Assembly (NCBI RefSeq): GCF_032854445.1
Contig: NC_088307.1
Span: forward strand, 12,152,001 to 12,216,000
DNA: 64,000 nucleotides
Source of the DNA: Liolophura sinensis
Lineage: Eukaryota; Mollusca; Polyplacophora; Chitonida; Chitonidae
Direction of reading: 5' to 3'
This document shows, in pieces, positions 53,859 through 63,827 of this stretch (its first letter is position 1; each line of letters begins with the position of its first letter). The notes under the pieces are model-generated. The model had not been told where the DNA came from. It did not search any database and saw only the letters and a list, made by a program, of their open reading frames with translations. The translations under genes were made by a program, and so were the position numbers.

Positions 53859-55649
53859 TTATCCTCGTCCTCCACTTGGTTTTACCGCGTACTTTGGGTG
53901 TTTCTCAAATGCCTGTCGATCGTCCATGATTCTACTTTCCTTGCTGTCAGACTCAGACTCAGCCTGCCTGGACACAACAGTTGTGCTTCTACTTCCTACC
54001 GTCATGGCCTTAGTTGATATGGGTGCAGGACTAGACGCTTTCGTTTCACCTGTGACGGTGTCGGAAGTGGGACTCAAGGGCACTCGAATGTTCCTCGTTG
54101 CGCTAGGAGTGCGCACTTTAGGAATTGGCGTGGCGTTCTCTTCACCACTCTGCGTCATTTCAGGAGACTGTCCACTGTCCACTCTACCATTTACAGTTGT
54201 GTCGGCAACAATGGTTTTTTTTGATAAGGGCAAATTCATTATGGTAGGCCGTTCCCCTGATTGAGGCGTTGCAGAAACTGTTGCAGATGTAGAGTTGAAG
54301 CCAACGTCCTGGTGATACAACTTCTCATTAACGTCTGTTATTGACGGAATCGTGGTCAGTCTCTCAGATTTTGAAACCGGGGGGCTTATTGGCTCACTGA
54401 ATAGTTTTACAGTAGGCAATAATGATCTTGACGACGATTCGAAAGGGTAATGTTCTTTTACAGGATTCATCTTGTCACCGACATCGGTAGCTGAGGGAAC
54501 CGTCGTCTTTTTATCAGTCACCGGAAAGCTTGTTGGTTCAATAGTTGACGTTGTGAAAGACAGTAATGATGTTGGCGATGCAGAATTGTGCAAGCCATTT
54601 ACATGTTCAGCTGTTGTGTCTGGGCGAACTGAAGGCGACAGATGCAAGCTTCCATCCGACGTTGATGGCGATCTGTAATCAACGGTTTGTCCTCTCGAAG
54701 AAACTGCTGACGTCGACGGGTGAGCGCTATTTGTGATTGTCTCCTGAGGTACATGAGCACATGGCGCTGACGACACCGGGGGCGGAGAGGAAAAACAATA
54801 ACCAAGGGTTTCCTGGCCGCAGCTGAAATCCGAAGCTGTCAAATCTGAGAGCGTTACGCGTTTCTTTTGTCCTTTGCACGAGTTGGATTTTAAGGTATAT
54901 CTGAGAGATTGGTTTCTTGGATTTCGAACGTGTCGTAACAACCAGGACAAACTACAAGAACATTCCATCTCATTATTGTAAAAGAAAAACGACGGAAGAG
55001 TCATTGATAGACTCTCTACTGTACGACACTCGAGCTCCTCGATTCTGTTCTTGCCTATACTGAAACTTTCGACGGTGGCCAACTCGAAAAAGGCGTTATT
55101 TTTTAGCTTTTTGATGTTGCTGTTGAAAACACTCAAGCCCCCGATTTCACGTAGCTTCCTGACAGCGTACGAGTCAAAAAGCTTAACTGAAACATTGTGG
55201 AATTCGAAATATGTCACGAGGCTGATATTGAAAAAAGCGTTTGGGTGAATGACGTCAACTGTGACGTTGTAAAGTGTGAGTTTTTCTATATTGCTCAAAG
55301 AATGGAAAGCAAACGGTTGGATTTCCTGGACGCGAACACTGTGTAAAGTCAAAGAGTGTATATCTGAGAGAAAGCTGAACGTACATCCTTTGAGATACTT
55401 TATTTCAGACTTATATATCTCAATTTTCGTCACGTTTGACAAACTGCTGAACGCGTCAGATGGAATCTCGTCTAGCTTAAGGTACCACAAGATCACCTTC
55501 TCCGTACTTTCCGGAATATACTCGGGGAATTCCGACAGATTGGAACAAGTCATTTGCTTTTGTCGACAGTGGCACTTCTTTGGACAGGGTTGACAGAAGA
55601 CGACCGTTACAAGCAACAGAATTGTTACAGCTTTGGTGACTGCAATCAT
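53859..55649 (-). CDS. LRR protein with Ser/Thr-rich stalk; GPI-type tail in the next frame
   Basis: Secreted or surface LRR protein. Signal peptide 1-19 (hydrophobic ILLLVTVVFC). LRRNT with C22, C26, C28, C35. About seven irregular leucine-rich repeats (36-225) with many NxS/T sequons. LRRCT with C230, C232, C258, C277. Then a Ser/Thr/Pro-rich, probably O-glycosylated stalk to the end. The frame from ATG 55649 ends at 53859 with VKPSGGRG. One base over, the sequence reads VEDEDNKNSGDVTLSSLLF then LSLVYVLRYVLV, stop at 53780: a small-residue site plus hydrophobic tail as in GPI-anchored proteins. One extra T in 53880-53883 would explain this; corrected length 622. An acceptor (TTTTTTACAG) at 55684 implies a 5' UTR exon upstream. 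LRR sequence is too diverged to name a family. Confidence 0.88.
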   Translation of the reverse strand: MIAVTKAVTILLLVTVVFCQPCPKKCHCRQKQMTCSNLSEFPEYIPESTEKVILWYLKLDEIPSDAFSSLSNVTKIEIYKSEIKYLKGCTFSFLSDIHSLTLHSVRVQEIQPFAFHSLSNIEKLTLYNVTVDVIHPNAFFNISLVTYFEFHNVSVKLFDSYAVRKLREIGGLSVFNSNIKKLKNNAFFELATVESFSIGKNRIEELECRTVESLSMTLPSFFFYNNEMECSCSLSWLLRHVRNPRNQSLRYTLKSNSCKGQKKRVTLSDLTASDFSCGQETLGYCFSSPPPVSSAPCAHVPQETITNSAHPSTSAVSSRGQTVDYRSPSTSDGSLHLSPSVRPDTTAEHVNGLHNSASPTSLLSFTTSTIEPTSFPVTDKKTTVPSATDVGDKMNPVKEHYPFESSSRSLLPTVKLFSEPISPPVSKSERLTTIPSITDVNEKLYHQDVGFNSTSATVSATPQSGERPTIMNLPLSKKTIVADTTVNGRVDSGQSPEMTQSGEENATPIPKVRTPSATRNIRVPLSPTSDTVTGETKASSPAPISTKAMTVGSRSTTVVSRQAESESDSKESRIMDDRQAFEKHPKYAVKPSGGRG

Positions 55650-55729
55650 TTTTTATGTTCAGTGGATGTGGATTATGTTCTTCCTGTAAAAAAAAAAATA
55701 GCCAAAGGTTTTAATATGTTCATTTGTTG

Positions 55730-55900
55730 AATTATATTTTATTTATTTCATTGTGTTTTAGTACTCAAGTATTCAAGAATATTTCACTTATACCACGGTG
55801 GCCAGCATTATGGTGGGAGGAAACCGGGCAGAGCCCGGGTGAAAACCCACGAGGTTGCTGCAGATCTTCCACGTATGACCGGAGAGGAAGCCAATACGAG
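55730..55900 (-). mobile_element. SINE-A copy, head missing
   Basis: TATTTTATTTATTTCATTGT, AAGAATATTTCACTTATACC, ACGGTGGCCAGCATTATGGT and CACGTATGACCGGAGAGGAA. It lies about 46 bp upstream of the LRR 5' UTR acceptor. Confidence 0.93.
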
Positions 55901-56289
55901 GGTTCTAATGTAAATGTATAACACAGAATCTCTTATTCGGTGTTCAAAGTGCTGTATTACTCTTTATAACAGAAATAAAAAGATAAAACATCAGAGTTTC
56001 GTTCTCAAATAAATGACCTGTTTTGCAATATCGAATATAAATATATCAATAAGTTAAACCACTGTTATTTTTACACTGTTAAATAAACTAACATTTTACT
56101 TTCACTGATCTGAATAAGATAAAACCAAATTGTTAAAAGTGAAAGGAAGGTAAACCGGAAACGAAGAAAAGCTCATGACACGAACAAAACTGAAAACTTT
56201 GCTTAAAAATACTATCATTAACGTTTTTAGATTTTCATGAGTTACGTGCATTCAAATGTTTGAATGATATAAACCATACAGCCGATGTT

Positions 56290-56565
56290 TAGGTTTTGAT
56301 TGGTGTCTTACGCCGTACTCAAGAATATTTCACTTATGCAACGCCGGCCAGCATGATGGTGGGAGGAAACCGGGCAGACCTTCCCACGTACGCCGTGGCT
56401 GAGATGGTCAGTACGTGGGAAGGTCTACAGCAACCTATGGATGGTCCAGGGCTTCCCCCGGTCTCTATCCAGTTTCCTCCCACCATAATGATGGCCGCCG
56501 TCCCATAAATGAAATATTTTTGAGCACGGCGTAAAACACCAATCAAATAAATAAATCTCGGCCAC
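56290..56565. mobile_element. SINE-A inverted dimer 1
   Basis: Antisense SINE-A (GTCTTACGCCGTACTCAAGA...GGAAACCGGGCAGACCTTCC) meets a sense SINE-A (GTACGTGGGAAGGTCTACAG...CACGGCGTAAAACACCAATC) across GCCGTGGCTGAGATGGTCAG. The two arms form a palindrome of nearly 100 bp each, with the right arm longer. Confidence 0.9.
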
Positions 56566-56589
56566 GGAGTTAAATGCACTCAAATGATA

Positions 56590-56800
56590 GAATAACCCAC
56601 GACCATCCGCAGGTTGCTGCAGACCTTCCCACGTACGCCGTGGCTGAGATGGTTAGTACGTGGGAAGGTCTGCAGCAACCTGTGGATGGTCGAGGGTTTG
56701 ACCCTGGGTCTGCCTGGTTTCTTCCCTCCATAATGCCGGCCGCAGACATACATGTATAAGTGAAACATTGTTGAAATAAATACATCAAAATGCTGTGTTG
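56590..56800. mobile_element. SINE-A inverted dimer 2
   Basis: CCACGACCATCCGCAGGTTG then CTGCAGACCTTCCCACGTAC, the same centre GCCGTGGCTGAGATGGTTAG, then TACGTGGGAAGGTCTGCAGC and a full sense 3' half to GTATAAGTGAAACATTG. It shares its centre with dimer 1, so one arose from the other or both from one source. Confidence 0.88.
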
Positions 56801-57403
56801 TCATCACATATAACATTCAGCGGACTTAAAAACAATGCCTAAAATACACAACATCCCTAACATCGGATTCCACTCTGTTTGACATTGTCCACATAATACC
56901 GTTTTCATACTATTTAACTAATGGTGCTGATATGTTCTTGAAAGTTGTCTAAGCATTATCCCAAAAAAGGTGTCTGAAATATATTGAATAATCGCTAATT
57001 TAACATGGTTATCGTTTTTTTTTCTCTGTCGTATGTAAGCGATATAAAAATCAATGCTGTACGCAGCCACCTACCTTTCAGATCGTTGATCTGTATAGGT
57101 CTAGTTATAGTGCTGAAGTCCTGAATAAGCACATGTTCAACACCTTTCTTTTATATGCCTTACCTCATATGACGTCAATATATGTAAATTAATTACTGGA
57201 CGTAAATGTCATGGGAAATTTGCCAGAAATAACCACAGATTTATTATCTCACACAAACGATGAATAAAATCCGTCTTTGTCCATTTTAGTCACCTCACCG
57301 TGTGACACTTATGCAAAGAGAGGATTAAGAGGGTACTTCCGATGCTGAATTCAGGCCTGAGCAGGCGTCTGAAATATTCGTCCCCGCCAAAAATGGAACC
57401 CAC

Positions 57404-57592
57404 TCAGCTACATCCTCTGTCGTAATTGACCTCCATTACCCTTGACATTTTCATCCTGTTGGACCGTCGCTCATGTTCATAAGCTATACCGCTTTGGTCA
57501 AGATGGCCAACATCTGTATCAGGGATGCTATTTAGAGGGCTGACATTGTTAGCAGAAAGACTATCGTCAGGTTCACACTCAAACATACCCAT
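57404..57592 (-). CDS. Possible small ORF or exon, unrecognised
   Basis: 62 codons from ATG 57592, acidic N-terminal half (ECEPDDSLSANNV), basic C-terminal half (HERRSNRMKMSRVMEVNY). No domain, no clear splice site. It could be an exon of the gene at 58408 or chance. Confidence 0.22.
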   Translation of the reverse strand: MGMFECEPDDSLSANNVSPLNSIPDTDVGHLDQSGIAYEHERRSNRMKMSRVMEVNYDRGCS

Positions 57593-57849
57593 ATATGTGG
57601 TATATACTCCTTTCCGTTAGCGTATACATCTACATACAAGGTTTCATTTCACTCCACGAGGAAATTACGAAACTTTCCTATCCCTAAAATAACACCGCTC
57701 AGAACAACCGTGGGAAAACCGGGCTCAAATTGTCTAAATGCTCATGCGCTGATTAATTTTCTTCATTCAAACAAAATTTACAAAAATTACAATTAAGCAG
57801 ATGTGTTCAAAAAATTCCGCAGGAGTAAAAGGCTTCAAAACTATACGAG

Positions 57850-57995
57850 AGCCGAGGTGGATAGCGGTACAATGACCAAGGAGCCTCTTACCACTGCGGT
57901 CGCTGTGAGTTCTCATGTATTTCACTGTAAGCCTATATAATGTTGGCCATCGTCTTATAAGTTAAATATTTTTGAGTCAAATAAATCAAATAAAT
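57850..57995 (+). mobile_element. SINE-A with internal deletion
   Basis: A head (GCCGAGGTGGATAGCGGTAC, GGAGCCTCTTACCACTGCGG, TCGCTGTGAG) joins directly to the 3' end (ATAATGTTGGCCATCGTCTT, TAAATATTTTTGAGTCAAAT). Confidence 0.82.
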
Positions 57996-57997
57996 AA

Positions 57998-58195
57998 CTA
58001 TTTATCAATATTCCTGCAGCCTTTGTCCCGCTTATTCACGCATAATCTTCTCCGCGATATGATTGCAATATCATTAAAGACGTACAGCGCAGAGAGTAAA
58101 ACCAGAGCAGTGAGGACATTGTGAAAGCTGACAAATGGCAACACGTGAAATACGGCCTCGCGTAATGCTTCTATCGTAATCCGGACAGACGTCAT
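57998..58195 (-). CDS. Possible small membrane ORF, unrecognised
   Basis: 65 codons from ATG 58195 with one hydrophobic segment (VLTALVLLSALYVFNDIAII) followed by a basic end (SRRRLCVNKRDKGCR). Codon use looks plausible, but no family is recognised and there is no supporting splice context. Confidence 0.3.
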   Translation of the reverse strand: MTSVRITIEALREAVFHVLPFVSFHNVLTALVLLSALYVFNDIAIISRRRLCVNKRDKGCRNIDK

Positions 58196-58407
58196 ATCAG
58201 CAAATCGTCAGTGTTAGTTCAACGTTAATATAGCAACCGTTAAATAAAGAAATAAATAACTCTGAAAGAAAAGAAGTACAACTCACTTCGTTTATAATGA
58301 AATCGTTATTTTAACAAATGAACAGGATAATTAATCTTTCTTAATTACATGTTTCCTCACTTTCTTCTGCGAAGCAGTCAGTTTCGTCAGCGCAATTGGT
58401 CGGTATC

Positions 58408-58744
58408 TTATGGTTTTGTCAGAGCAAAAGTACTCAAAGTACTCTGAGACTTGGTAGGTAAACCGAGCTGTTGATCCCGTTCCTCGGCAGCTTTCAACGT
58501 GTCGTCAGATCTGAACTTTTTCATGGAAATGCGTCGAAGAATTTCTTTAAATGCCTCTATCGTCACTCGCTTTTCTTCCTTTCTGGGGAAGTAGATATGT
58601 TTATCGGGTTTGGACTGAACCGGACCTTTATTGACGGACCGTTGACGAAGGTTCCCGATAAGCAGGCTTCGTTTTCAACTGGACACCATATCCTGTGAAA
58701 TACTGTCTCGGGGGAGGGTCGCCCCCGTCTGATTTGACCTCCAT
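58408..58744 (-). CDS. Short coding exon, unrecognised, with apparent +1 frameshift
   Basis: An acceptor (ATTTGTTTTGCAG) precedes 58747, and an ATG lies three bases in. The first frame reads MEVKSDGGDPPPRQYFTGYG and on to EPSSTVRQ, then TAA. One base over it continues as KPDKHIYFPRKEEKRVTIEA, FKEILRRISMKKFRSDDTLK and ends STFALTKP at 58408. With one base removed the length is exactly 111 codons plus stop. The basic, helical C-terminal half looks like real coding sequence. Upstream exons probably exist to the right. I do not recognise the family. Confidence 0.6.
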
Positions 58745-58854
58745 GATCTGCAAAACAAATTAGTAAAATACTAGACAATTATAAGAAATACAAAGAGATT
58801 GAGAACAGTACATCATCGTGAAAGTAAATTATGTAATATTTGTTCTTTTTTCAT

Positions 58855-58920
58855 GTATTTATTTGATTGGCATTTCACGCCCGTACTCAAAAATATTTCA
58901 CTTATATTACGGTGCATTCT
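58855..58920 (-). mobile_element. SINE-A tail fragment
   Basis: TATTTATTTGATTGGCATTT, CACGCCCGTACTCAAAAATA and TTTCACTTATATTACGGTG. Confidence 0.88.
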
Positions 58921-59139
58921 AAAGTAGAAATGTACCTGCTTGCTCCGTTGAGATTACATCTCTTACATACTTGCTATTTACAACAGCGACGTCAAAAATG
59001 AGGCTCGTGCATTACGTCCCCTACTCTGAGATGACTACTTTCACCTTATGTAAACAGCTGCACGTGATGACGAACGTACCGAACTGTTCAGTTCCGTAGG
59101 ATCACGTAAAAAGGCGTATGATCTCGACTGACCACAGAG

Positions 59140-59285
59140 ACCGGGATTGCTGCTAGAGGAAACCGAACCAAACCGAGGAAACAGAGGAAATTGGGGAAAC
59201 CTATGTTCTATGTACGTCTGAAGAGGAAGCCCGTATCAGAATTATTTTTGAGTTTGCGGCGTAAAACACAAGTCAAATAAATTTT
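59140..59285. mobile_element. SINE-A fragments, rearranged
   Basis: GAGGAAACCGAACCAAACCG, GTACGTCTGAAGAGGAAGCC (antisense pieces) then TTTTTGAGTTTGCGGCGTAA, AACACAAGTCAAATAAAT (sense tail). Confidence 0.6.
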
Positions 59286-59586
59286 AAAAAATCGTTTACA
59301 GGATAAAGACATTTTTACATGAAACCGTCAAGGAAAAGAGAGAAAAAGGAACGGCCATGATATGGTTTGGGACATGTCATTGTACTACGGCGCGTGCAAG
59401 TTTTTACTGTTTAAGCGTTTGCATGACTAGTTTGAATAAAACCGTGAGATACGGTTACTTGTGGCCATTTGCCAACTATCATATTGTCATCGCTGCTCTG
59501 GGTATACTCTATATACTGTACACTGTATTTCATTGGTCATAATAACTAGTTAGACATACACAGTAACCACAGCGTTTTTTCACTTA

Positions 59587-59839
59587 CACTCAAAAAATTA
59601 ATCTGGTAATTTTAACAGAAAGTCTGTTGTCTGAGTGATGCTAGAATGTGTTCTGTTATTGTAACATAGTACTGTGTCACATTCAACATATTATCCTGTT
59701 AGTTTAATAGAATCTTTATGTTGAATGAACGTGTGTTATATTTAACAGAATAATCTGTTGCAATAGCAGAATACACTCTAGCATCGCGCAGACAACAGAA
59801 TTCCTCCTAAAATTAATTTTAAGATTAATTTTTTGAGTG
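59587..59839. mobile_element. Foldback MITE, best copy
   Basis: 253 bp with perfect terminal inverted repeats CACTCAAAAAATTAATC / GATTAATTTTTTGAGTG and TA on both sides. Internal GTGATGCTAGAATGTGTTCT is inverted against AGAATACACTCTAGCATC. TA target duplication is typical of Tc1/mariner-mobilised MITEs. Confidence 0.93.
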
Positions 59840-60047
59840 TAACTTCCTTCATATCTTCATAATGCAAGGTATGGATCAAAACATATGTGTTTAATTTTAA
59901 TTTTAAAATTTTAATAAGACTTAACACTAAGCATTACACACTCATTCAAACTATCCATTACACTTAACAGTTTCTTTCGTAACGACGTGTAGGGAGCAGT
60001 ACATTTAGTTCCACGTACAGGAGAATTTGGGTTTAATTAATCATAGT

Positions 60048-60270
60048 TGGTTAGCGTGCTGGTGCATCGTAATGTCTCAGGAGCCTCTCACCAATGCGGT
60101 CGAGGTGAAGCTCATGCTGTCTTCCTCTCCGGCTGTATGTGCCATGGGAAGGTCTGCAGCAACCTGCAGATGGTCCTAGGTTTCCCCCGGGCTCTACCCG
60201 GTTTTTTCCCACCATAACGCTGGCCGCCGTCGGATAAGTGAAATATTCTTGAGTACGGCGTAATAATTTA
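60048..60270 (+). mobile_element. SINE-A, near full length
   Basis: TTGGTTAGCGTGCTGGTGCA, GGAGCCTCTCACCAATGCGG, TCTTCCTCTCCGGCTGTATG, GGCTCTACCCGGTTTTTTCC, AAATATTCTTGAGTACGGCG. The A/T tail is missing. Confidence 0.94.
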
Positions 60271-60294
60271 ATATATTGTTCATGTTATTTTAGT

Positions 60295-60600
60295 TATTTG
60301 TTAGATCCATTGATGTTTTACGCCGTAGGCCTACTCATGAAAGTTTCACTTAAACGATGGCGACCAGCGTTATATAGTGGTAGAAAACCGGGCAGAGTAT
60401 GGGTTAACCCATGCACGACATGTTCATGTTGAGAACAGACCTTCCCCCACGTTATTTAAACGACATCAAATGCAGAAACAATGCATGATATTACATCACA
60501 CTAATTTCACCACTGAGAAATCTCCCTTCATGAACATGAACCATTCTGATTTTTGATTGGTGTTTAACGCCGTGTTTAAGAAGTTTTCACTTATCGAAGA
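60295..60600 (-). mobile_element. SINE-A, two antisense fragments
   Basis: 60300-60450: TGATGTTTTACGCCGTAGGC, GATGGCGACCAGCGTTATAT, AAAACCGGGCAGAG. 60552-60600: GATTGGTGTTTAACGCCGTG, TTTAAGAAGTTTTCACTTAT. Confidence 0.82.
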
Positions 60601-60984
60601 TCGTTAACATCGGGACAAGTGCCGGTTTACACTCGCCAACATAGGCCTACCTGATTCGCGCAGACACGCCAGTGAAAACATTGTCCAAATAACATGGGAG
60701 TTAAAACAAAATCCTGCTTTGTGGCCTCGTAAGTCTAAAACCAACTCACAATTTACATATGGCTGCTGTTTTGTCCAACATACTTTCATTATGGGTTATT
60801 ACGAGGGCTATAATTCTCTGAATAAGGTCCAATATTGCTGTTCATTTCCGTATACCTTTTTATGTCACCTTTGTGACCATGTCGTCTGCCTATTAACGCG
60901 GTCGCGTGGGAGTGAAGTGCCCGGATGTCCGCGGTCTCACATGCATGATGGCGGTCACGTTTATGGAACTTAAACATAATGAAG

Positions 60985-61100
60985 TACAATCGCTAAAGAA
61001 CATGAGTGTGAAAAACTGGATTGATGTTATTTACACTTTTTGCTTTATCAGCAGACAAAAGTAGGGTCAAAAGTAGATTTTGCTATTTTTAATATTTGAA
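60985..61100. repeat. Segment matching 49485-49930
   Basis: GTGTGAAAAACTGGATTGAT, GCTTTATCAGCAGACAAAAG, GGGTCAAAAGTAGATTTTGC and TATTTTTAA match GTATGTGAAAAATTGGAGTG, GTTTTATCAAAAGACAAAGC and GAGTCAAAAGCAGATTTTGC at 49485-49925. Confidence 0.75.
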
Positions 61101-61269
61101 CGACACAAGAATTTTTTTTTCTAATCTACAGTAATAAATGACACTGTTATTGTCGTGATTACTTTCTTTATATATAATTAAAAGATTCCCACATATGTTG
61201 CTCATTGATTCTCTAACCAAATGTACTGTTCTTGGAACCTGTTTGTAATATGATGTCTCAAACATTATT

Positions 61270-61615
61270 CGATCAAACTTACAAGAGAGCGGTAGATCCA
61301 GGGTCAGTCATGGGTCGGGACACACCTAAGACTTTAAAAGAGGAAGTTTTATCTTCCTCGCTTGACGTGAAGAGGATAGTGCAACGACTGGTTGACCCGT
61401 ATCATAATGGCTTGGGCGGGGTGTAGGCCTATTTCTTGCCTTCTCTATGTCGCCTCAGTGAAGCAGCACTAGGTCTATATAACGGAGTGGTGGAAATCCG
61501 TCCTTCAACAAAGAGGCACGTTACACGTACATGCACTCTAAGGAATCCTTCGCATTGATATGACTGAAAAATTGTTAAGTGCAGCCTTAAACCCCAAGCA
61601 CTCACTCACCTAAGC
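61270..61615 (+). mobile_element. SINE-B copy, near full length
   Basis: GCGGTAGATCCAGGGTCAGT, CATGGGTCGGGACACACC, AAAAGAGGAAGTTTTATCTT, AGTGCAACGACTGGTTGACC, TCAGTGAAGCAGCACTAGGT, TTAAACCCCAAGCACTCACT. Confidence 0.93.
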
Positions 61616-61619
61616 TAAC

Positions 61620-61945
61620 AACATATCAGACTATTACTTTGATGAAATGTGAGACATCTGATTATCAATTTTAGTTTGTAATAAATATCCATTAAATATA
61701 TTCCCTGTATAATTCGTAAGACAAAACTGATTTTAAATACCAATATTGGACAAAAATGATATTATCTTACGTATTTAACGGCATAGAGTAAGCTGATGGC
61801 TAGCAACGAATATTTTTAGCTTGGCCCGTTTCATCGGCAACATCTGTTACATAACAACTTCAGCCGCATACTGCGGGGATGGCCTTGCGTCAGCTAGCAG
61901 AAGATCTTTCACTGTGAACAGGTTGGCAATCAGCCTGGCCCCGGG
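61620..61945 (+). repeat. Dispersed repeat R2, copy 2
   Basis: Same ordered blocks as 50440-50800: ATTCGTAAGACAAAACTG, GATATTATCTTACGTATTTA, ACGGCATAGAGTAAGCTGAT, TTTTAGCTTGGCCCGTTTCA, TCGGCAACATCTGTTACATA. Confidence 0.85.
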
Positions 61946-61949
61946 ATCA

Positions 61950-63825
61950 CAAAGCAAGCTTAGACTTAAGTCAAAATTTCAATCATTAAACTTCCTAATA
62001 CTTGCGGCCGTTCCTATCGAATCTTGACATTATTGATGTACGAAATGGCAGCATTAAGTTGTCTAAATTTGTGTTTTTATTTGGTGTGTAGGCCTATAAT
62101 TGTAAACATAATTAATATATAGCATTTTCCAGTGTGTGTGTCTTTCATACTATAGGCTTACACCGTGGGTATATATACCGACACACGATTTAATGTACAC
62201 GCCAGTCAGTATCATGTTGAAATATACATAACATGTACATATGGTAGTTTATACCATGGTTAGGAATACATTTCACCGTCTTCCCGCACCCCCCGCACCC
62301 ACCTCCCACGAATGCGAGGAAACAAGTGACAATGCACCTTTATTTTTAAAAACATGCTTTTAAAATATAAAGTTCAAACAATGTTAACCATTAAGTTCGT
62401 GCATAACGTTTGCGATATTGTCTAACGTTCGCTTTCTTTATTACTTTGTTTCTTTATTTATTTATGTATTATTTATTTATTGTTTTTGTTTATTTTTTGC
62501 TTATTTGTTACTGTGAGCTCTGGATGGACAAGAAGGCGTGGATTTTTTTTTCCAGGCGTTGTCAGAAACCATGAATTGAGTTATCTACCTTCGCAGAGCT
62601 CTCCCGTAGAAACAGGGTAAATAGCATCAAAATGGCGCTCTATTTGGCATCCGTTGAAACATGTTTGAAGTTGTAAACGTTTGCAAAGAAGACGAAACTT
62701 CCCCACGTTCTTTATGAATTTTCGGCGACATGGTGCGTACTACGTCTTTCTCATTACATGGTCTTGATTTCTTTCATAGACACAACTGTCTTCTTACACT
62801 GGTTACATATGAATCTGATTTCAGTGGCTGAATTTTACTTCTGAATTAATCTTTCCTTCAGTTTAGATTTCAGACTTTCTCACGTTGTACATGTATTTTG
62901 CATATGTTTTTGCCTTTTTTGGGTTAGCGAACCTAACTATTTTTGACCTAAATACATTACCGGCGATTGGAATGAAGCAATAGATCACGTAACTAAAGTA
63001 ATTCTTGATGAATGCAGATAATGCCCAATAGAGTAATATCATTAATTTAGGGGGCCTACTGATGAAGAGATGCTCACTTTGAATAATTTTTGACTAGCTG
63101 ATCTTGGCCTCATCAACATCAACAGTCACATAAAGACCATATAGCTGTGATTAGATGGAAGATTCAAGCTGATGTCATTATCTACTGAAATGTTTGTTCA
63201 GCCATGCGATTTTCTATGTAGCTGTACCCAATACTGTATATATTTTAATGCTGCGCTACATGTATGAACATGACTATATAAAGTGCTAGTGCTACAGATA
63301 ATGTAACAACTATGTTGTTGCAAATATGTAAAGTTCTCTGAATCGAAGAGCGGCTTTTACAAAAGCTACACTCCGAGACACGATCAGATGTGTCAGGATA
63401 TTTTGCTCTGTCTAAGTGCATAAGAGTTGCCTTGTACTTTTAATATAAACTCTTTTGTTGTAGCTGTTCAGATAAATAATCAAAGATGAAGAAAGGAAGG
63501 TGGGGGTTTTCTTGGCATTAAGTGCTTGATTACAATGTACCACTGCCAGTGAGAAATGTGCAACAGGCCATGCTTTCGTTTGAAGACATCAAGTGAAACA
63601 TGTGCTTTTTCCACGAGTAAGACACGGAAGAAAGCTTTTTGCCATGTAACTCTCCTGGCTGTGCCACTCGATTTGGATCTGTTGGCTCTGTTAATGTCAT
63701 CACCAAGTGCATGTTGTTAATAAAATCAATCAAAGAAGACATCTGCTGTGTCTCATGGAAATTGAGCTGGTGAAATCAAGATCCAAGCAATACATGTTAC
63801 ATATTTGTTCACTGCCCTTGAGCGA
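61950..63825. other. Intergenic, nothing recognised
   Basis: Contains a C-rich tract near 62285 and low-complexity TTTATTTA near 62450. Short chance frames only; no gene or RNA recognised. Confidence 0.45.
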
Positions 63826-63827
63826 GG

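Noticed and set aside
53827-54264. 145-codon plus-strand frame opposite the LRR gene
   Set aside because: Antisense shadow of the Ser/Thr-rich stalk. The minus-strand frame has signal peptide and domain structure.
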